From positions 46,293 to 110,292 of the forward strand of contig JAHCAZ010000011.1 of the NCBI GenBank assembly GCA_019634615.1: DNA of 64,000 bases. Direction: 5' to 3'. Origin of the DNA: Opitutaceae bacterium (lineage in GTDB: Bacteria > Verrucomicrobiota > Verrucomicrobiia > Opitutales > Opitutaceae). A model generated the notes under the pieces. That model was not told the DNA's origin. It searched no databases and was given only the letters and a program-made list of their open reading frames with translations. A program made the position numbers and the translations under genes. Below, one piece after another: positions 8,086 through 16,758 of this stretch (positions within the stretch are counted from its first letter, which is position 1; each line of letters starts with the position of its first letter).

Positions 8086-8862
8086 ATGGATCGCCTGCGT
8101 GTCCTCACCTTCAACATCGCCCATGGCCGCGGCCTGACGCCGATCCAGGGTCTCACGCTGGCGCGAAAGCTCCGGGCCAACCTCCGGAAGATCGCGCACC
8201 TGATCGAGCAGATTGCGCCCGACATCGTGGCGCTGCAGGAAGTCGACGAGAACTCGCGCTGGGCCGGCAATTTCGACCATCTCGAATACCTCCGCCTGCA
8301 CACCGGGTACCGCTACTCGGTCTTCGGCATCAACAACCGCCGCGAGGGCCTGCTCAATCTCAGCTACGGCAACGCCATCCTCTCGCGGCATCCGATCCTG
8401 GAGTCGGAAAACATCATCTTCGGCGAGAGCCGCGTGGGCGAGAAGGGCTTCCTCTACACCGAGCTCGACGTCGGCGGGCGCCGCCTGCCGGTCATGAACC
8501 TGCACCTGCACTACCGTTCGCGGCAGCACCGGTTCCGGCAGGTGGAGCGGGTGATGGATTACATCACCCACAAGCAGCACCACCGCCGCGGCCTGTGGCA
8601 CATGCCGCCGATCGTCTGCGGCGACCTCAACAACTCGCACACGAGCCCTGACGCCACGGCGGAGCTCATGCGGTACTTCTCGCTGCACGGCCGCTACTCG
8701 CTGCACCCGCAGGAGGGCGGAACCTTCCCGTCGCCGCTGCCGCAGCGCACTCTCGACTTCATCTTCCTGCCCCCGGCCTGCGCCGACGCGCGGAGCGAGG
8801 TCGTGCGCAGCTACCTCTCGGACCACCGGCCGGTGCTGGCGGATTTCGTGCTGAAGGGTTGA
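8086..8862 (+). CDS. Endonuclease/exonuclease/phosphatase-family hydrolase
   Basis: 258 residues, a single EEP domain with no signal peptide. Visible catalytic elements are LTFNIAHGRG near the N terminus (metal-ligand Asn), ALQEVDENS (catalytic Glu), NLHLHYRSR, CGDLNNSHTSPDA (Asp/Asn pair), and the C-terminal SDHRPV (catalytic His with its Asp). All core residues appear present, so it should be an active metal-dependent phosphodiesterase or phosphatase. The family covers DNA repair nucleases, sphingomyelinases and inositol phosphatases; the short compact form, lacking export signals, suggests a cytoplasmic enzyme. Its substrate cannot be inferred. It precedes trpA by 85 bp with no sign of shared function. 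Confidence 0.88.
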   Translation: MDRLRVLTFNIAHGRGLTPIQGLTLARKLRANLRKIAHLIEQIAPDIVALQEVDENSRWAGNFDHLEYLRLHTGYRYSVFGINNRREGLLNLSYGNAILSRHPILESENIIFGESRVGEKGFLYTELDVGGRRLPVMNLHLHYRSRQHRFRQVERVMDYITHKQHHRRGLWHMPPIVCGDLNNSHTSPDATAELMRYFSLHGRYSLHPQEGGTFPSPLPQRTLDFIFLPPACADARSEVVRSYLSDHRPVLADFVLKG

Positions 8863-8947
8863 GGATCCATGACTTCACGCCGGGTTTGCCATTCGGAAAA
8901 TTCAGGCTTTGCCCCGGCCGCGGTTGCCGTGCACAAAAACGTTCCGC

Positions 8948-9754
8948 ATGTCCCGTCTCCACGATGCCTTTGCCCGCGCCCGCGCCCAGAACCGGGCGGC
9001 CTTTGTCGCCTACCTCTGCGCCGGGGATCCTGATTTCGACACCTCGCTCGCCGCCTGCCGGGCGCTCGTGGAAAACGGCGTGGACGTCCTGGAGCTCGGC
9101 GTGCCGTTCTCCGACCCGCTCGCCGATGGCCTGACGAACCAGCTGGCCGCCCAGCGCGCGCTCGCCAGCGGCATGACGACGGCCCGGGTGTTCGAGCTCG
9201 TCCGCCAGCTGCGCACGTTCAGTACGGTGCCGGTCGTGTTCTACACGTATTACAACCTGGTCTTCACCAATGGCGTGGACGCCTACGTCGCCGCGGCCAA
9301 GGCGGCCGGGGTGGACGCGATGCTCACGCTCGACCTGCCGCCCGAGGAGGCGGGCGACGTTACGGCGGCCTGTCGCCAACATGGGCTCGACACGGTTTTC
9401 ATCGTCGCGCCGACGACGCCCGACGCTCGCATGGCCAAGATCGCCCAGGCTGCGACCGGGTTCATCTACTACGTCTCGCGCGAGGGCGTCACGGGCGTCC
9501 GCGACCGGGTCGCCGGGAACATCCCCGAGGCGGTCAAGCGCATCCGCGCCCACACCGCGCTGCCCGTCGCGGTGGGTTTCGGCATTTCCACCCGCGCGCA
9601 GGTCGCGGAGGTGGCGGCGCACGCCGACGGCGTCGTCGTGGGCAGCGCGCTGGTCAACTGCATCCGCGACCATCTCGGCGCGCCCGGAAAAATCACTTCA
9701 CGGCTGGCCGCGGTTGCGTCGGAGCTTGCCGCCGGCACGCGGCGTGCGGGATAG
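8948..9754 (+). CDS. trpA: Tryptophan synthase alpha chain
   Basis: 268 residues, the usual length. The alpha subunit cleaves indole-3-glycerol phosphate to indole and glyceraldehyde 3-phosphate. Both catalytic acids are visible: the Glu of LELGVPFSDP and the Asp of PFSDPLADG. The phosphate-binding loop is in VGFGISTRAQV, and the YYVSREGVTGVR loop 6 region is intact. I chose ATG 8948 (MSRLHDAF) over an in-frame start at 8909 because the extra 13 residues have no family counterpart. trpB is not next to it; the following gene is a GGDEF protein, so the trp genes are probably dispersed in this genome. Confidence 0.96.
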   Translation: MSRLHDAFARARAQNRAAFVAYLCAGDPDFDTSLAACRALVENGVDVLELGVPFSDPLADGLTNQLAAQRALASGMTTARVFELVRQLRTFSTVPVVFYTYYNLVFTNGVDAYVAAAKAAGVDAMLTLDLPPEEAGDVTAACRQHGLDTVFIVAPTTPDARMAKIAQAATGFIYYVSREGVTGVRDRVAGNIPEAVKRIRAHTALPVAVGFGISTRAQVAEVAAHADGVVVGSALVNCIRDHLGAPGKITSRLAAVASELAAGTRRAG

Positions 9755-9762
9755 TATCGGCC

Positions 9763-10680
9763 ATGGCTGGAGCGACGGACAACAAGCGAATCCTGCTGAT
9801 CGACGACGACCGGCTGCAGTTCCGGCTCACGCAGCAGCATTTCAAGGCCTTTCGCTCCGCGACCTACGAGCTCGAGTGGGCTGCGACCTACGAGGAGGGG
9901 ATCGAGAAGCTCATGGGCGGCGGCTATGCGGCCTGCCTGCTCGACTACCAGCTCGGGCCGCGCGACGGCCTGGCCCTGATCCGCGAGGCCATCGCCCGGG
10001 GCTGCCGGGTGCCGATCATCTTCCTGACGGCGGAGTCGGGCGAGAACGTCGACATCGCCGCGATGAACTCGGGCGCGCTCGATTACCTCGTCAAGGGCGA
10101 GATCAGCTCGCGCACGCTCGAGCGGTCGCTGCGGTACGCGCTCAAGCTGGGTGAGACCCTCGAGGCCCTGCGGCAGCTGGCGACGCGGGACCAGCTGACG
10201 GGGCTGCTGAACCGGCGCGAGTTCGAGCGCATCCTGCGCGAGGAGAAGGAGCGTTCACTGCGCTTCAATCAGCCCTGTGCGGTCATTCTGGCCGACCTCG
10301 ATCACTTCAAGTCGGTCAACGACCGCCATGGCCACCCCGCCGGCGACGAGGTGCTGCGCCAGGTGGCGCGGCGGCTCGAGGGCAGCGTACGCAGCGTCGA
10401 CCGGGTCACCCGCATCGGCGGCGAGGAGTTCGCCATCGTCATGCCGCAGGCCGACGGTGCGGTGGCGGTGGATTCCGCCAATCGCCTGTGCAAGCTGATC
10501 CGCGCCGAGCCGGTTCCGGCCGGCGGCGACTTGCTCCTGCCGCTCACGCTGAGCCTGGGCGTGGCGGTCTTCCCGGCGGATACCGCCAAGGGTGACGACA
10601 TCGTCACGGCCGCGGACAAGGCGCTCTACGCGGCGAAGTCCGGCGGGCGCAACCGCGTCGTGCGCTACGGTGATTTGTAG
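9763..10680 (+). CDS. Response regulator with GGDEF diguanylate cyclase domain
   Basis: 305 residues, PleD/WspR-like in layout with one receiver domain. The REC domain (1-125) has acidic residues D14-D16, phosphoacceptor Asp61 (CLLDYQLGP) and Lys111. The GGDEF domain (about 140-305) has the active-site GGEEF at 219-223 and an intact inhibitory I-site RSVD (210-213) five residues before it. It should make cyclic di-GMP when phosphorylated and be product-inhibited. It starts 8 bp after trpA. No cognate kinase is adjacent. Cyclic di-GMP commonly controls exopolysaccharide synthesis, but a link to the distant glycan locus is only a possibility. Confidence 0.95.
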   Translation: MAGATDNKRILLIDDDRLQFRLTQQHFKAFRSATYELEWAATYEEGIEKLMGGGYAACLLDYQLGPRDGLALIREAIARGCRVPIIFLTAESGENVDIAAMNSGALDYLVKGEISSRTLERSLRYALKLGETLEALRQLATRDQLTGLLNRREFERILREEKERSLRFNQPCAVILADLDHFKSVNDRHGHPAGDEVLRQVARRLEGSVRSVDRVTRIGGEEFAIVMPQADGAVAVDSANRLCKLIRAEPVPAGGDLLLPLTLSLGVAVFPADTAKGDDIVTAADKALYAAKSGGRNRVVRYGDL

Positions 10681-10681
10681 G

Positions 10682-10745
10682 GCGCGAGCTCGCTCGCGCT
10701 TGGTTGGCGTATGCGGGCCGAACGAGCGCCCGCAAGCGGGCTGCC
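10682..10745. terminator. Two adjacent hairpins between convergent genes
   Basis: GCGCGAG (10682-10688) pairs with CTCGCGC (10693-10699) around a 4-base loop. A second stem, CGCCCGC-AA-GCGGGCT (about 10727-10742), follows. They fill the gap between the stops of the GGDEF gene (+) and the lipid kinase gene (-). There is no T-tract, so this may be a bidirectional processing or termination structure or a REP-type repeat rather than a classical terminator. Confidence 0.35.
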
Positions 10746-10766
10746 TACGGTGGCGGAATTCGGCGA

Positions 10767-11645
10767 TTAAGCCGTTGGGGCCAAGATGCGCAGGCTCTGC
10801 GGGCGCACGCTGACCTCGACCGTTGCCCCCGCCTCGTGCGGTTCGCCGTCCGTGTGAATCAACCCGGGAGCGGGGCGCTCGATCGTGAAGCGGGCCGATT
10901 GCAGGCGATGGACGTGCGGGCAACCGTCGAGATTGCCGGCGAACAGCCGCCGCGCGAGGGGCAGCGCCTGCCAGAAGCTCACGGGCTTGATCACCGTCAG
11001 GTCCAGGGCGCCGTCGTCCACCCGGGCGCCGGGGGCGATGTAGCAGTCGTTGCCGTACTGGTTGGAATTGGCCACGGCCACCATCAGCGCCTCGGCCGCG
11101 AGCGTGGTCTCGACCGAGCGGATGTTCACCTTGACCGGTGTGAAGTCGCGCCAGGCGCGGAGCGTGGTTTTGACGTAGGCCTGGAAGCCGCGGCGGGGCA
11201 GGCGGGCGAAGCGGGCGGCGATGTCGGCGTCGAAACCCAGGCCCATGACGTTGAAAAACGGGTGGCCGTCCGCGACGCCGGTGTCGATCAGGCGCGGCTG
11301 GCCGTCGCGCAGGACATCGAACGGATCCCGCCCGCGGCCGACGATGCCGAGGCAGCGGCCGAGCCCGTTGCCCGAGCCGCAGGGGATCAGGCCGAGCGCG
11401 GCGGGAGTGTCGATCAGGGCCTGCGCGATCTCGTTCATCGTGCCGTCGCCGCCGACGGCCACGATCACGGTGCAGCCCTCGGCCACGGCCTGACGGGCGA
11501 GGTGGGTCGCGTGGCCGGGGTGGGCCGTGGCGACGAGCGTGGCGTCGAGCCGGTGGGTCGCGATGAAGTCGTGGGTGCGCCGCAGGGTGCGCGGGCTGCG
11601 GGCGTTGTGGCCCGAGAAGGGGTTGTAGATGAAGCGGTATTTCAG
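10767..11645 (-). CDS. Diacylglycerol/lipid kinase family protein (DagK/YegS type)
   Basis: The protein has the lipid-kinase catalytic domain with the nucleotide motif VGGDGTMNE and the downstream PCGSGNGLGRCLG. The second half has the NVMGLGFDADIAA and HTDGEPHE motifs. The family phosphorylates diacylglycerol, sphingosine-like or undecaprenol-like lipids at the membrane. A GTG at 11486 would be a possible start, but the frame remains open upstream and encodes the conserved N-terminal YRFIYNPFSGHNARSP block, so the true protein must begin near 11645. The only start-like codon there is CTG (11645-11643); an in-frame TGA lies about 55 bp further upstream. The start is therefore unresolved: CTG initiation or a small error or frameshift. 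Confidence 0.85.
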   Translation of the reverse strand: MKYRFIYNPFSGHNARSPRTLRRTHDFIATHRLDATLVATAHPGHATHLARQAVAEGCTVIVAVGGDGTMNEIAQALIDTPAALGLIPCGSGNGLGRCLGIVGRGRDPFDVLRDGQPRLIDTGVADGHPFFNVMGLGFDADIAARFARLPRRGFQAYVKTTLRAWRDFTPVKVNIRSVETTLAAEALMVAVANSNQYGNDCYIAPGARVDDGALDLTVIKPVSFWQALPLARRLFAGNLDGCPHVHRLQSARFTIERPAPGLIHTDGEPHEAGATVEVSVRPQSLRILAPTA

Positions 11646-11753
11646 AGCGGCGAGCTTGGCTCGACCGCGGGCGATCGGCGAGTCCGGAAAGGCCGGACCG
11701 GCGCGAAATCACTGGCTTGTAACCGGGCCCCGCGGACGTTGAGAGTGCTGCCG

Positions 11754-12659
11754 ATGTCCGCCCGACCCGTCCTGCACGTCCTCACCGGTTGCACCGCGAG
11801 CGGGAAGACCGAGCTCGCCCTGCGCTGGGCGGAGACCCACGGGGCGGAGATCGTGTCGTGCGACTCGCTGCTGTTCTACCGCGGCATGGACATCGGCACG
11901 GCCAAGCCCACGCGGGCGGAACGGGCGCGGGTGCGGCACCACCTCATCGACATCTGCGGCGTGCGCGAGCGCATGGATGTCGTGCGCTACGTGGAGCTCG
12001 CGCGCGCCGCCGTGGCGGACATCGCCGCGCGCGGCCGCGCGGTCCTGGTCACGGGAGGCAGCGGGTTTTACCTGAAGGCCTTCTTTGCCCCGGTGGCCGA
12101 CGCGGTGGCGGTACCGGATGAGATTCGCCAGCGGGTGCGGGAAATGGATCCCGCGGCGGCGCTGGGTGAACTGCGCCGTTTGAACCCGGATGGGCTCGGC
12201 GATCTCGATATCGCCAATCCCCGGCGCGTGACCCGCGCCCTGGAGCGGTGCCTGGCCTCGGGTCGTGGCCTGCGCGTGCTGCGGGAGGAGTTCGCCCGGC
12301 AGCCGGCCCCGTTTGCGGATCACGCGGTGCGCCTGGTGCGCATCGCGCGCCCGCCGGACGAAATGCGTCACCGCATCGAGTCGCGGGTCGCGACGATGCT
12401 GGCCGACGGGCTTGTTGACGAGGTGCGGCGGCTGCTGGGCGAGGGCCTGCGCGATAATCCCAGCGCGGCAAGCGCGATCGGCTACCGCGAGGTGGTGGCA
12501 ATGCTGCAGGGCGAGGGGGCCGAGGCTGAACTGCCGGCGGCAATCGTTCGCAATACCCGCGCGCTGGTGAAAAAGCAGGAGACCTGGTTCCGCACCCAGT
12601 TGCCGGAGCACCGGGTGGTCCCGGCGGCCGAGGCGACGGCGGCGACGTTGTTCGCCTAG
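11754..12659 (+). CDS. miaA: tRNA dimethylallyltransferase
   Basis: 301 residues. It transfers a dimethylallyl group to A37 of tRNAs reading UNN codons. Evidence is the P-loop GCTASGKT (12-19), the substrate-binding DSLLFYRGMDIGTAKP, the VTGGSGFYLKAF motif, and the NPRRVTRALE block, all in family order, with the C-terminal SAIGYREV and TRALVKKQETWFR. The start ATG 11754 gives the standard N terminus; the reading frame happens to remain open for 1050 bp upstream, which is non-coding here because the lipid kinase is encoded on the other strand. Its stop overlaps the last 4 bp of the convergent membrane protein gene. Confidence 0.97.
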   Translation: MSARPVLHVLTGCTASGKTELALRWAETHGAEIVSCDSLLFYRGMDIGTAKPTRAERARVRHHLIDICGVRERMDVVRYVELARAAVADIAARGRAVLVTGGSGFYLKAFFAPVADAVAVPDEIRQRVREMDPAAALGELRRLNPDGLGDLDIANPRRVTRALERCLASGRGLRVLREEFARQPAPFADHAVRLVRIARPPDEMRHRIESRVATMLADGLVDEVRRLLGEGLRDNPSAASAIGYREVVAMLQGEGAEAELPAAIVRNTRALVKKQETWFRTQLPEHRVVPAAEATAATLFA

Positions 12660-13249
12660 CTGCCGCCACCGCGCTCGCGGTTGAGGCGGATGAAAATGAT
12701 CACGTGGGTGGCGATGATCAGGGGCACCAGGAACGTCGGCAGCAGGCTGAGCGGGAGGTGCATGAACTCGCGCATGCCCGCGGGGGCGGTGAACGCGAGG
12801 CGGCCGGCGTTGGCGACCACGTAGAGGATGTCCACCAGGCCGATCACGTTCCAGATCGTGATGGCGCGCAGGCGGACGGCGGGAGCCAGCGGGGCCAGGA
12901 GCACGCCGAGGGCGAGCGCGGCGACCACGACGTCGCCGACGCCGGCCTCGAAAAACACCGGCGGCACGCGGTCGTGCGACTCCAGATAGATGAAATAGAT
13001 GCCAACGAAGCGGGTCAGGTGCAGGCCGACCAGGACACGCAGGTCGAGGCCGTCGACCCAGGGGCGGAGCTGGTCCGAAGTCCGGTAGGCGAGCAGCAGG
13101 AGACCCGTGAGACCGAGGACAATCGCGGGGATCGCCGGGGCGGGGACCTGGGCGAGCAGCTGCAGCTTCCCCACGGCGAGGGCGCAGAACAGCCAGAGCA
13201 GGCCCAGTGCGCGCAGGGCGACCGGGAAGGGGGCGGAGGTCGGCGCCAT
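12656..13249 (-). CDS. Integral membrane protein of unknown function
   Basis: 197 residues with about six hydrophobic helices and short loops, with no signal peptide beyond the first helix. I do not recognise the family. The segment HLTRFVGIYFIYLESHDRVPPVFFEAGVGD, placed between helices 3 and 4, carries most of the conserved-looking polar residues. It lies 4 bp downstream of the TolC-like gene on the same strand, so cotranscription is likely, and a role in envelope function or export is possible but not shown. Confidence 0.7.
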   Translation of the reverse strand: MAPTSAPFPVALRALGLLWLFCALAVGKLQLLAQVPAPAIPAIVLGLTGLLLLAYRTSDQLRPWVDGLDLRVLVGLHLTRFVGIYFIYLESHDRVPPVFFEAGVGDVVVAALALGVLLAPLAPAVRLRAITIWNVIGLVDILYVVANAGRLAFTAPAGMREFMHLPLSLLPTFLVPLIIATHVIIFIRLNRERGGGS

Positions 13250-13253
13250 GCCG

Positions 13254-14765
13254 TCAGTTGGCCGCGGCGACGGCGTCGCCGGCGGGGATGCCGTAGCGGC
13301 CGAGGGAGCTGCCCTCGAGGCGATGCAGCTCGGCGAGGGCGGTGCGGAGATTGACGCGCGACTGCAGCTCGTTGACGCGGGCCTGCTCGAGCAGTTCCTG
13401 GGCCTCGAGGACGAGGCGGCTGGTGGAGAGGCCGGCGTCGAAGCGGGCCTTCTCGAGCTCGTACTGCTTCTCGCTCAGGACGGTGGCCTTGGCGGCGATC
13501 TGGACGCTCTCGAGGTTGGTCTCGACGGCGCGGACGGCGGCGCGGACCTGGACCATGAGGTTCTGCTCGAGCTGCTGGAGGCGGGACTGTTCGCGGAGGA
13601 GGGTGTTCTTGGCGGTGCGGTACTGGGCCTTCTCGGCGCGCATGCCCCACGGCACGCTGAGGGAGAGGTCGAGCTGCCAGGCGTAGCCGTCGCCGTCGGG
13701 CATGCGGTCGAGGGCGCGGCTGGAGGAGCGGTCCTTGGCGTTGTAGCCGACCGAGCCGCCGAGGTCGAGGGACGGCAGGGCGGCGCTCTTCGAGGCCGCG
13801 ACGTCGATCTCGAGCTGCTTGATGGCAGCCTTGCTGGAGAGGAAGTCCGGCTGCTGGTCGCGGGCGAGGTCGAAGGATTTCCGGAAATCCGGGACCGCCA
13901 CCTCGGCGGCGGGCAGGGCGACCTCACCGAGGGTCTGGCCAAACTCGAACTGGCCGATCAAGTTGAGCAGGTCGTCCTGGCGGTCGCGCACGGCCTTCTC
14001 GGCCTCGATGACGCCGCGGCGGGCGTTGGCGACGCCGACCTCGGCCTGGAGGACGTCGAGATCGGTGGCGACGCCGGTGTTCTTGCGGGTGAGGTTCTCG
14101 TCGTAGAGCTTCTGGGCGAGGGCGAGGCTGCTGTTGCGCACCTTCAGCTGCTCGCGGGCGAAGACGAGGTTGTAGTAGGCGTTCTCGGTGTCGCGCACGA
14201 CCTGGAGGAGGCTGGCCTGGTAGTTGAGGTTGGCGCGGGTGACGCCGATCTCGGCGCGGTTGATGCTCGCTCGATTGACGGTGGTGCCGGCGTTCTTGAG
14301 GAGGGGCTGCTTGACCGAGAGGGAGACGTCGGCGGTGTAGGCCGGGTTGAGCGTGCTGAAGGTGTTGTTGGTCTCGCTGCGGTCGAGGCTGCCGCTGAGG
14401 TTGACCGTGGCGCCGGTGACGACCTTCTGGGCGACGCCGAGGCGGGTGTCGGTCAGCTCGCTGCGGGTGCCGACGAGCGTGGTGGCGGCGACGTCGGCCT
14501 GGGAAACGGACTTGCTGGTGGTGGCCGTGAAGGTGGGATCGAAGCCGGCGCGGGAGATCGTGAGCGACTCCTTGGCGTTGGCCGTGTCGTACGCCTGGAT
14601 CTGGAGGTCGAAGTTCCGCTTCATCGCGCGGGCGATGCACTCCTCAAGCGTGAGGACGGCGGAGTCGGCCGGGGCGGGGGTTTGGGCGACGGCCGTCGTG
14701 GCGAGGGCGGCGGCGAACGCGAGGCATTTGAGGCGGGTCAACGGGCGGAGATCCGGGAGCGACAT
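13254..14765 (-). CDS. TolC-family outer-membrane efflux protein
   Basis: 503 residues. A signal peptide (about 1-28, ending AVAQTPAPA) is followed by two OEP repeats, each with long amphipathic helices rich in Ala, Gln, Leu and Glu (for example AEVGVANARRGVIEAEKAV and the C-terminal LEKARFDAGLSTSRLVLEAQ), and beta-strand sections (SVSQADVAATT; LDLSLSVPWGM) that would form the outer-membrane barrel. The protein would be the outer channel of a type I secretion or RND-type tripartite system. No membrane-fusion or pump gene is adjacent in this window, so the partner is unknown. The 247-bp upstream gap (14766-15012) contains no gene. Confidence 0.92.
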   Translation of the reverse strand: MSLPDLRPLTRLKCLAFAAALATTAVAQTPAPADSAVLTLEECIARAMKRNFDLQIQAYDTANAKESLTISRAGFDPTFTATTSKSVSQADVAATTLVGTRSELTDTRLGVAQKVVTGATVNLSGSLDRSETNNTFSTLNPAYTADVSLSVKQPLLKNAGTTVNRASINRAEIGVTRANLNYQASLLQVVRDTENAYYNLVFAREQLKVRNSSLALAQKLYDENLTRKNTGVATDLDVLQAEVGVANARRGVIEAEKAVRDRQDDLLNLIGQFEFGQTLGEVALPAAEVAVPDFRKSFDLARDQQPDFLSSKAAIKQLEIDVAASKSAALPSLDLGGSVGYNAKDRSSSRALDRMPDGDGYAWQLDLSLSVPWGMRAEKAQYRTAKNTLLREQSRLQQLEQNLMVQVRAAVRAVETNLESVQIAAKATVLSEKQYELEKARFDAGLSTSRLVLEAQELLEQARVNELQSRVNLRTALAELHRLEGSSLGRYGIPAGDAVAAAN

Positions 14766-14983
14766 GGCGGAAATGGGATTGGGCTGGGTGGTGAAGGCGA
14801 GAACACGCCCGGTGACAAAAAGTTACCGACTTATTCCGGCCGTGCTTCTCCGCGCCTTGAGACGCACGGGAAAGGGCAAGGTTGCGGAAAGTTCATCGGG
14901 CGCCGGGATCATCGGCGGTTCCGGAGGGGCGCCGAGCCCATTTGGGGCGAACGGTCAGGTCCGGGGATGAGCGGTCACGCTCG

Positions 14984-15005
14984 GCCGCGCCTCGCCGGGC
15001 GCGGC
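14984..15005 (-). terminator. Hairpin after the PpiD-like gene (possible terminator)
   Basis: GCCGCGCC (14984-14991) and GGCGCGGC (14998-15005) form a perfect 8-bp stem with a 6-base loop, starting 7 bp after the stop codon of the minus-strand gene that ends at 15013. There is no T-tract, so Rho-independent function is uncertain. Confidence 0.35.
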
Positions 15006-15012
15006 GCGCGGG

Positions 15013-16680
15013 TCAGTTCGCCTTGGGCTCGGTACGCTTGATCTCGGCGGCCACGAGGTCGTTGATCAGCACATTGGCGCCGAGGCGGGCCGTGAGGGAC
15101 GCGAGTTGGACCCGGGCGACGGCGTATTGCGGGTTGGCCGGGGTCAGGTCCGGCAGCTGACGGCCGGCGGCGTAAACCAGCAGGCCCTTGTCGGCGTTGA
15201 CCACCATGTCGGAGACCTGGCCCTGCTCGAGGCGGTCGAGCACGCCGAGGACCGAGTAATCGAGGTCCTTGGCGGGTTCGCGCAGGGAGAAAGGAGGAAG
15301 GGTGCTGACGGCCAGGTTGACCGAGTGCGCGCGGCTGGCGGCGGCCGCGGCCTGCTCGAACGTGTCGCCGGCCTTGAGGCGGGTCTCGATGAGGGTCTTG
15401 AGGGCGCGGCCGAGGTCGACGAAGCGCTTGCGGCGCTCGCTCTCGATGTAGTCGGTGGTGACCTGGGCGCTGACCTCGCTGAAGAGCGGTTTGCGGGAGG
15501 GCTGGGTCTCGTGCCAGAAGAGGACCGCGGCGCCGCCGGAGTGCGGCACGGCGTCGGAGAAGTGGCGGGCGGAGCCGAGCTTGAAGGCGGCCGCGGCGAT
15601 GTCGGGCGACTGGCCGAACTCGGCCGGGCCGGCATTGGCGGCGAAGGGGGCCAGGCGCTGCGCCTTGAGGTTGCGGGCGGAGAGGAAGGCCTCGACCGCG
15701 GCGGTATCGTGGCTGACCCGTTTCTCGAAGAGGGCGTAGGAGAGGTCGGAGGCGGCCTTGATGGCGAGGCGGTGGGCGCGCTCGGACTTGAGCGTGGCCT
15801 CGACGTCGGCGCGGACGAGCGCGAAGTCGCCGGCCTCGGCGGGCTTGACGGCCTTGGGGTCCTTCGGGTCGTTGGCCGGCTTCGAGAAGCTGGCCGGGGC
15901 GGCGTCGAAGCGGGCCTTGACCTCGGCCTCGGTGACCGTGACGGCGGCGAGGAAGTCGGCGATGGGGAAGTTCACGGCGCTGACGACGACGCGCGGGCCG
16001 ACCTCGTAGCGGAAGGAATTGTCCTCAAAAAACTTCGTGAGCTCGGCGGTGCCGGGATTGAGGGTCGGGGCGTAGGACTTGTAGTCGGCGGTGGCGACGT
16101 TGAGCGTCCATTTGGTGTCGGCGCGGCTGAGCTGCGTGCGCACATCCTCGTCGAGGACGTAGCCGGGGCCGCCGACGAGGAGCTGGGCCTTGCCGATGCG
16201 GACGTCGTCGGCGAGCACGCGGGCGATGTCGGCCTCGGTGATCTGGCCGGTCTTGAGGTTGTCGCGGAAGGTGGCGTAGCGGGCGGGGTCAAACGTGCCG
16301 CTTTCGCCGGCAAAGGCGGCGAGGGTCTTGATGTGGTCGGCGACCTCGGCCTTCGTGGTGGCGGGGAGGTGGAACTGGTCGGCGAGGTGGAGGGCGGCGG
16401 CGCGCTGGAACGCGTATTGCTGGAGCTGCTCGGAGCTGAAACCGGCGTAGCCGAGCTGGAGGGTGGCGCTCAGGTTGGCGTCGCCGAAGATGCGGGCCTG
16501 GCCGTCCTCGGAGCCGAGGTTGTGGCCGAAGAACTCGCGGGTCAGCACCTGCCGGTCGGCCCGGCCGAGGCCGGAGGAGGCGTTCGTGACGAAGACGAAG
16601 GAGACGATGGTGAGGCCCAGCAGCACGCCGAAGATGAGCTTAAAGTGCTGCTGAAAGTTGCGCTGAATCCAGGAGATCAT
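15013..16680 (-). CDS. Membrane-anchored PpiD/SurA-type chaperone
   Basis: 555 residues. One N-terminal transmembrane helix (about 14-33, LIFGVLLGLTIVSFVFVTNA) is followed by a large periplasmic region with the SurA_N/PpiD arrangement, for example LTREFFGHNL and FSSEQLQQYAFQRAAALHLADQ. PpiD-type proteins help newly exported proteins fold at the Sec translocon exit. I cannot find a clean parvulin active-site motif in the middle part; the second half is helical and Ala-rich, and ends LVAAEIKRTEPKAN. It may thus be a chaperone without isomerase activity, as in the inactive parvulin domain of E. coli PpiD. It is the first gene upstream of the TolC-like gene on the same strand, 247 bp apart. Confidence 0.75.
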   Translation of the reverse strand: MISWIQRNFQQHFKLIFGVLLGLTIVSFVFVTNASSGLGRADRQVLTREFFGHNLGSEDGQARIFGDANLSATLQLGYAGFSSEQLQQYAFQRAAALHLADQFHLPATTKAEVADHIKTLAAFAGESGTFDPARYATFRDNLKTGQITEADIARVLADDVRIGKAQLLVGGPGYVLDEDVRTQLSRADTKWTLNVATADYKSYAPTLNPGTAELTKFFEDNSFRYEVGPRVVVSAVNFPIADFLAAVTVTEAEVKARFDAAPASFSKPANDPKDPKAVKPAEAGDFALVRADVEATLKSERAHRLAIKAASDLSYALFEKRVSHDTAAVEAFLSARNLKAQRLAPFAANAGPAEFGQSPDIAAAAFKLGSARHFSDAVPHSGGAAVLFWHETQPSRKPLFSEVSAQVTTDYIESERRKRFVDLGRALKTLIETRLKAGDTFEQAAAAASRAHSVNLAVSTLPPFSLREPAKDLDYSVLGVLDRLEQGQVSDMVVNADKGLLVYAAGRQLPDLTPANPQYAVARVQLASLTARLGANVLINDLVAAEIKRTEPKAN

Positions 16681-16758
16681 GGGCGGAAAACCGCCTAAGG
16701 TAGGTGGCCCCCGGGGCGAGGCAAGGGCGAATTGACAACCGTGCGCCCGGCGGCCGGG

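Noticed and set aside
10704..11753. 350-codon upstream extension of the miaA reading frame
   Set aside because: The extension lies opposite the lipid kinase, lacks homology-like motifs, and MiaA has a complete N terminus at 11754.
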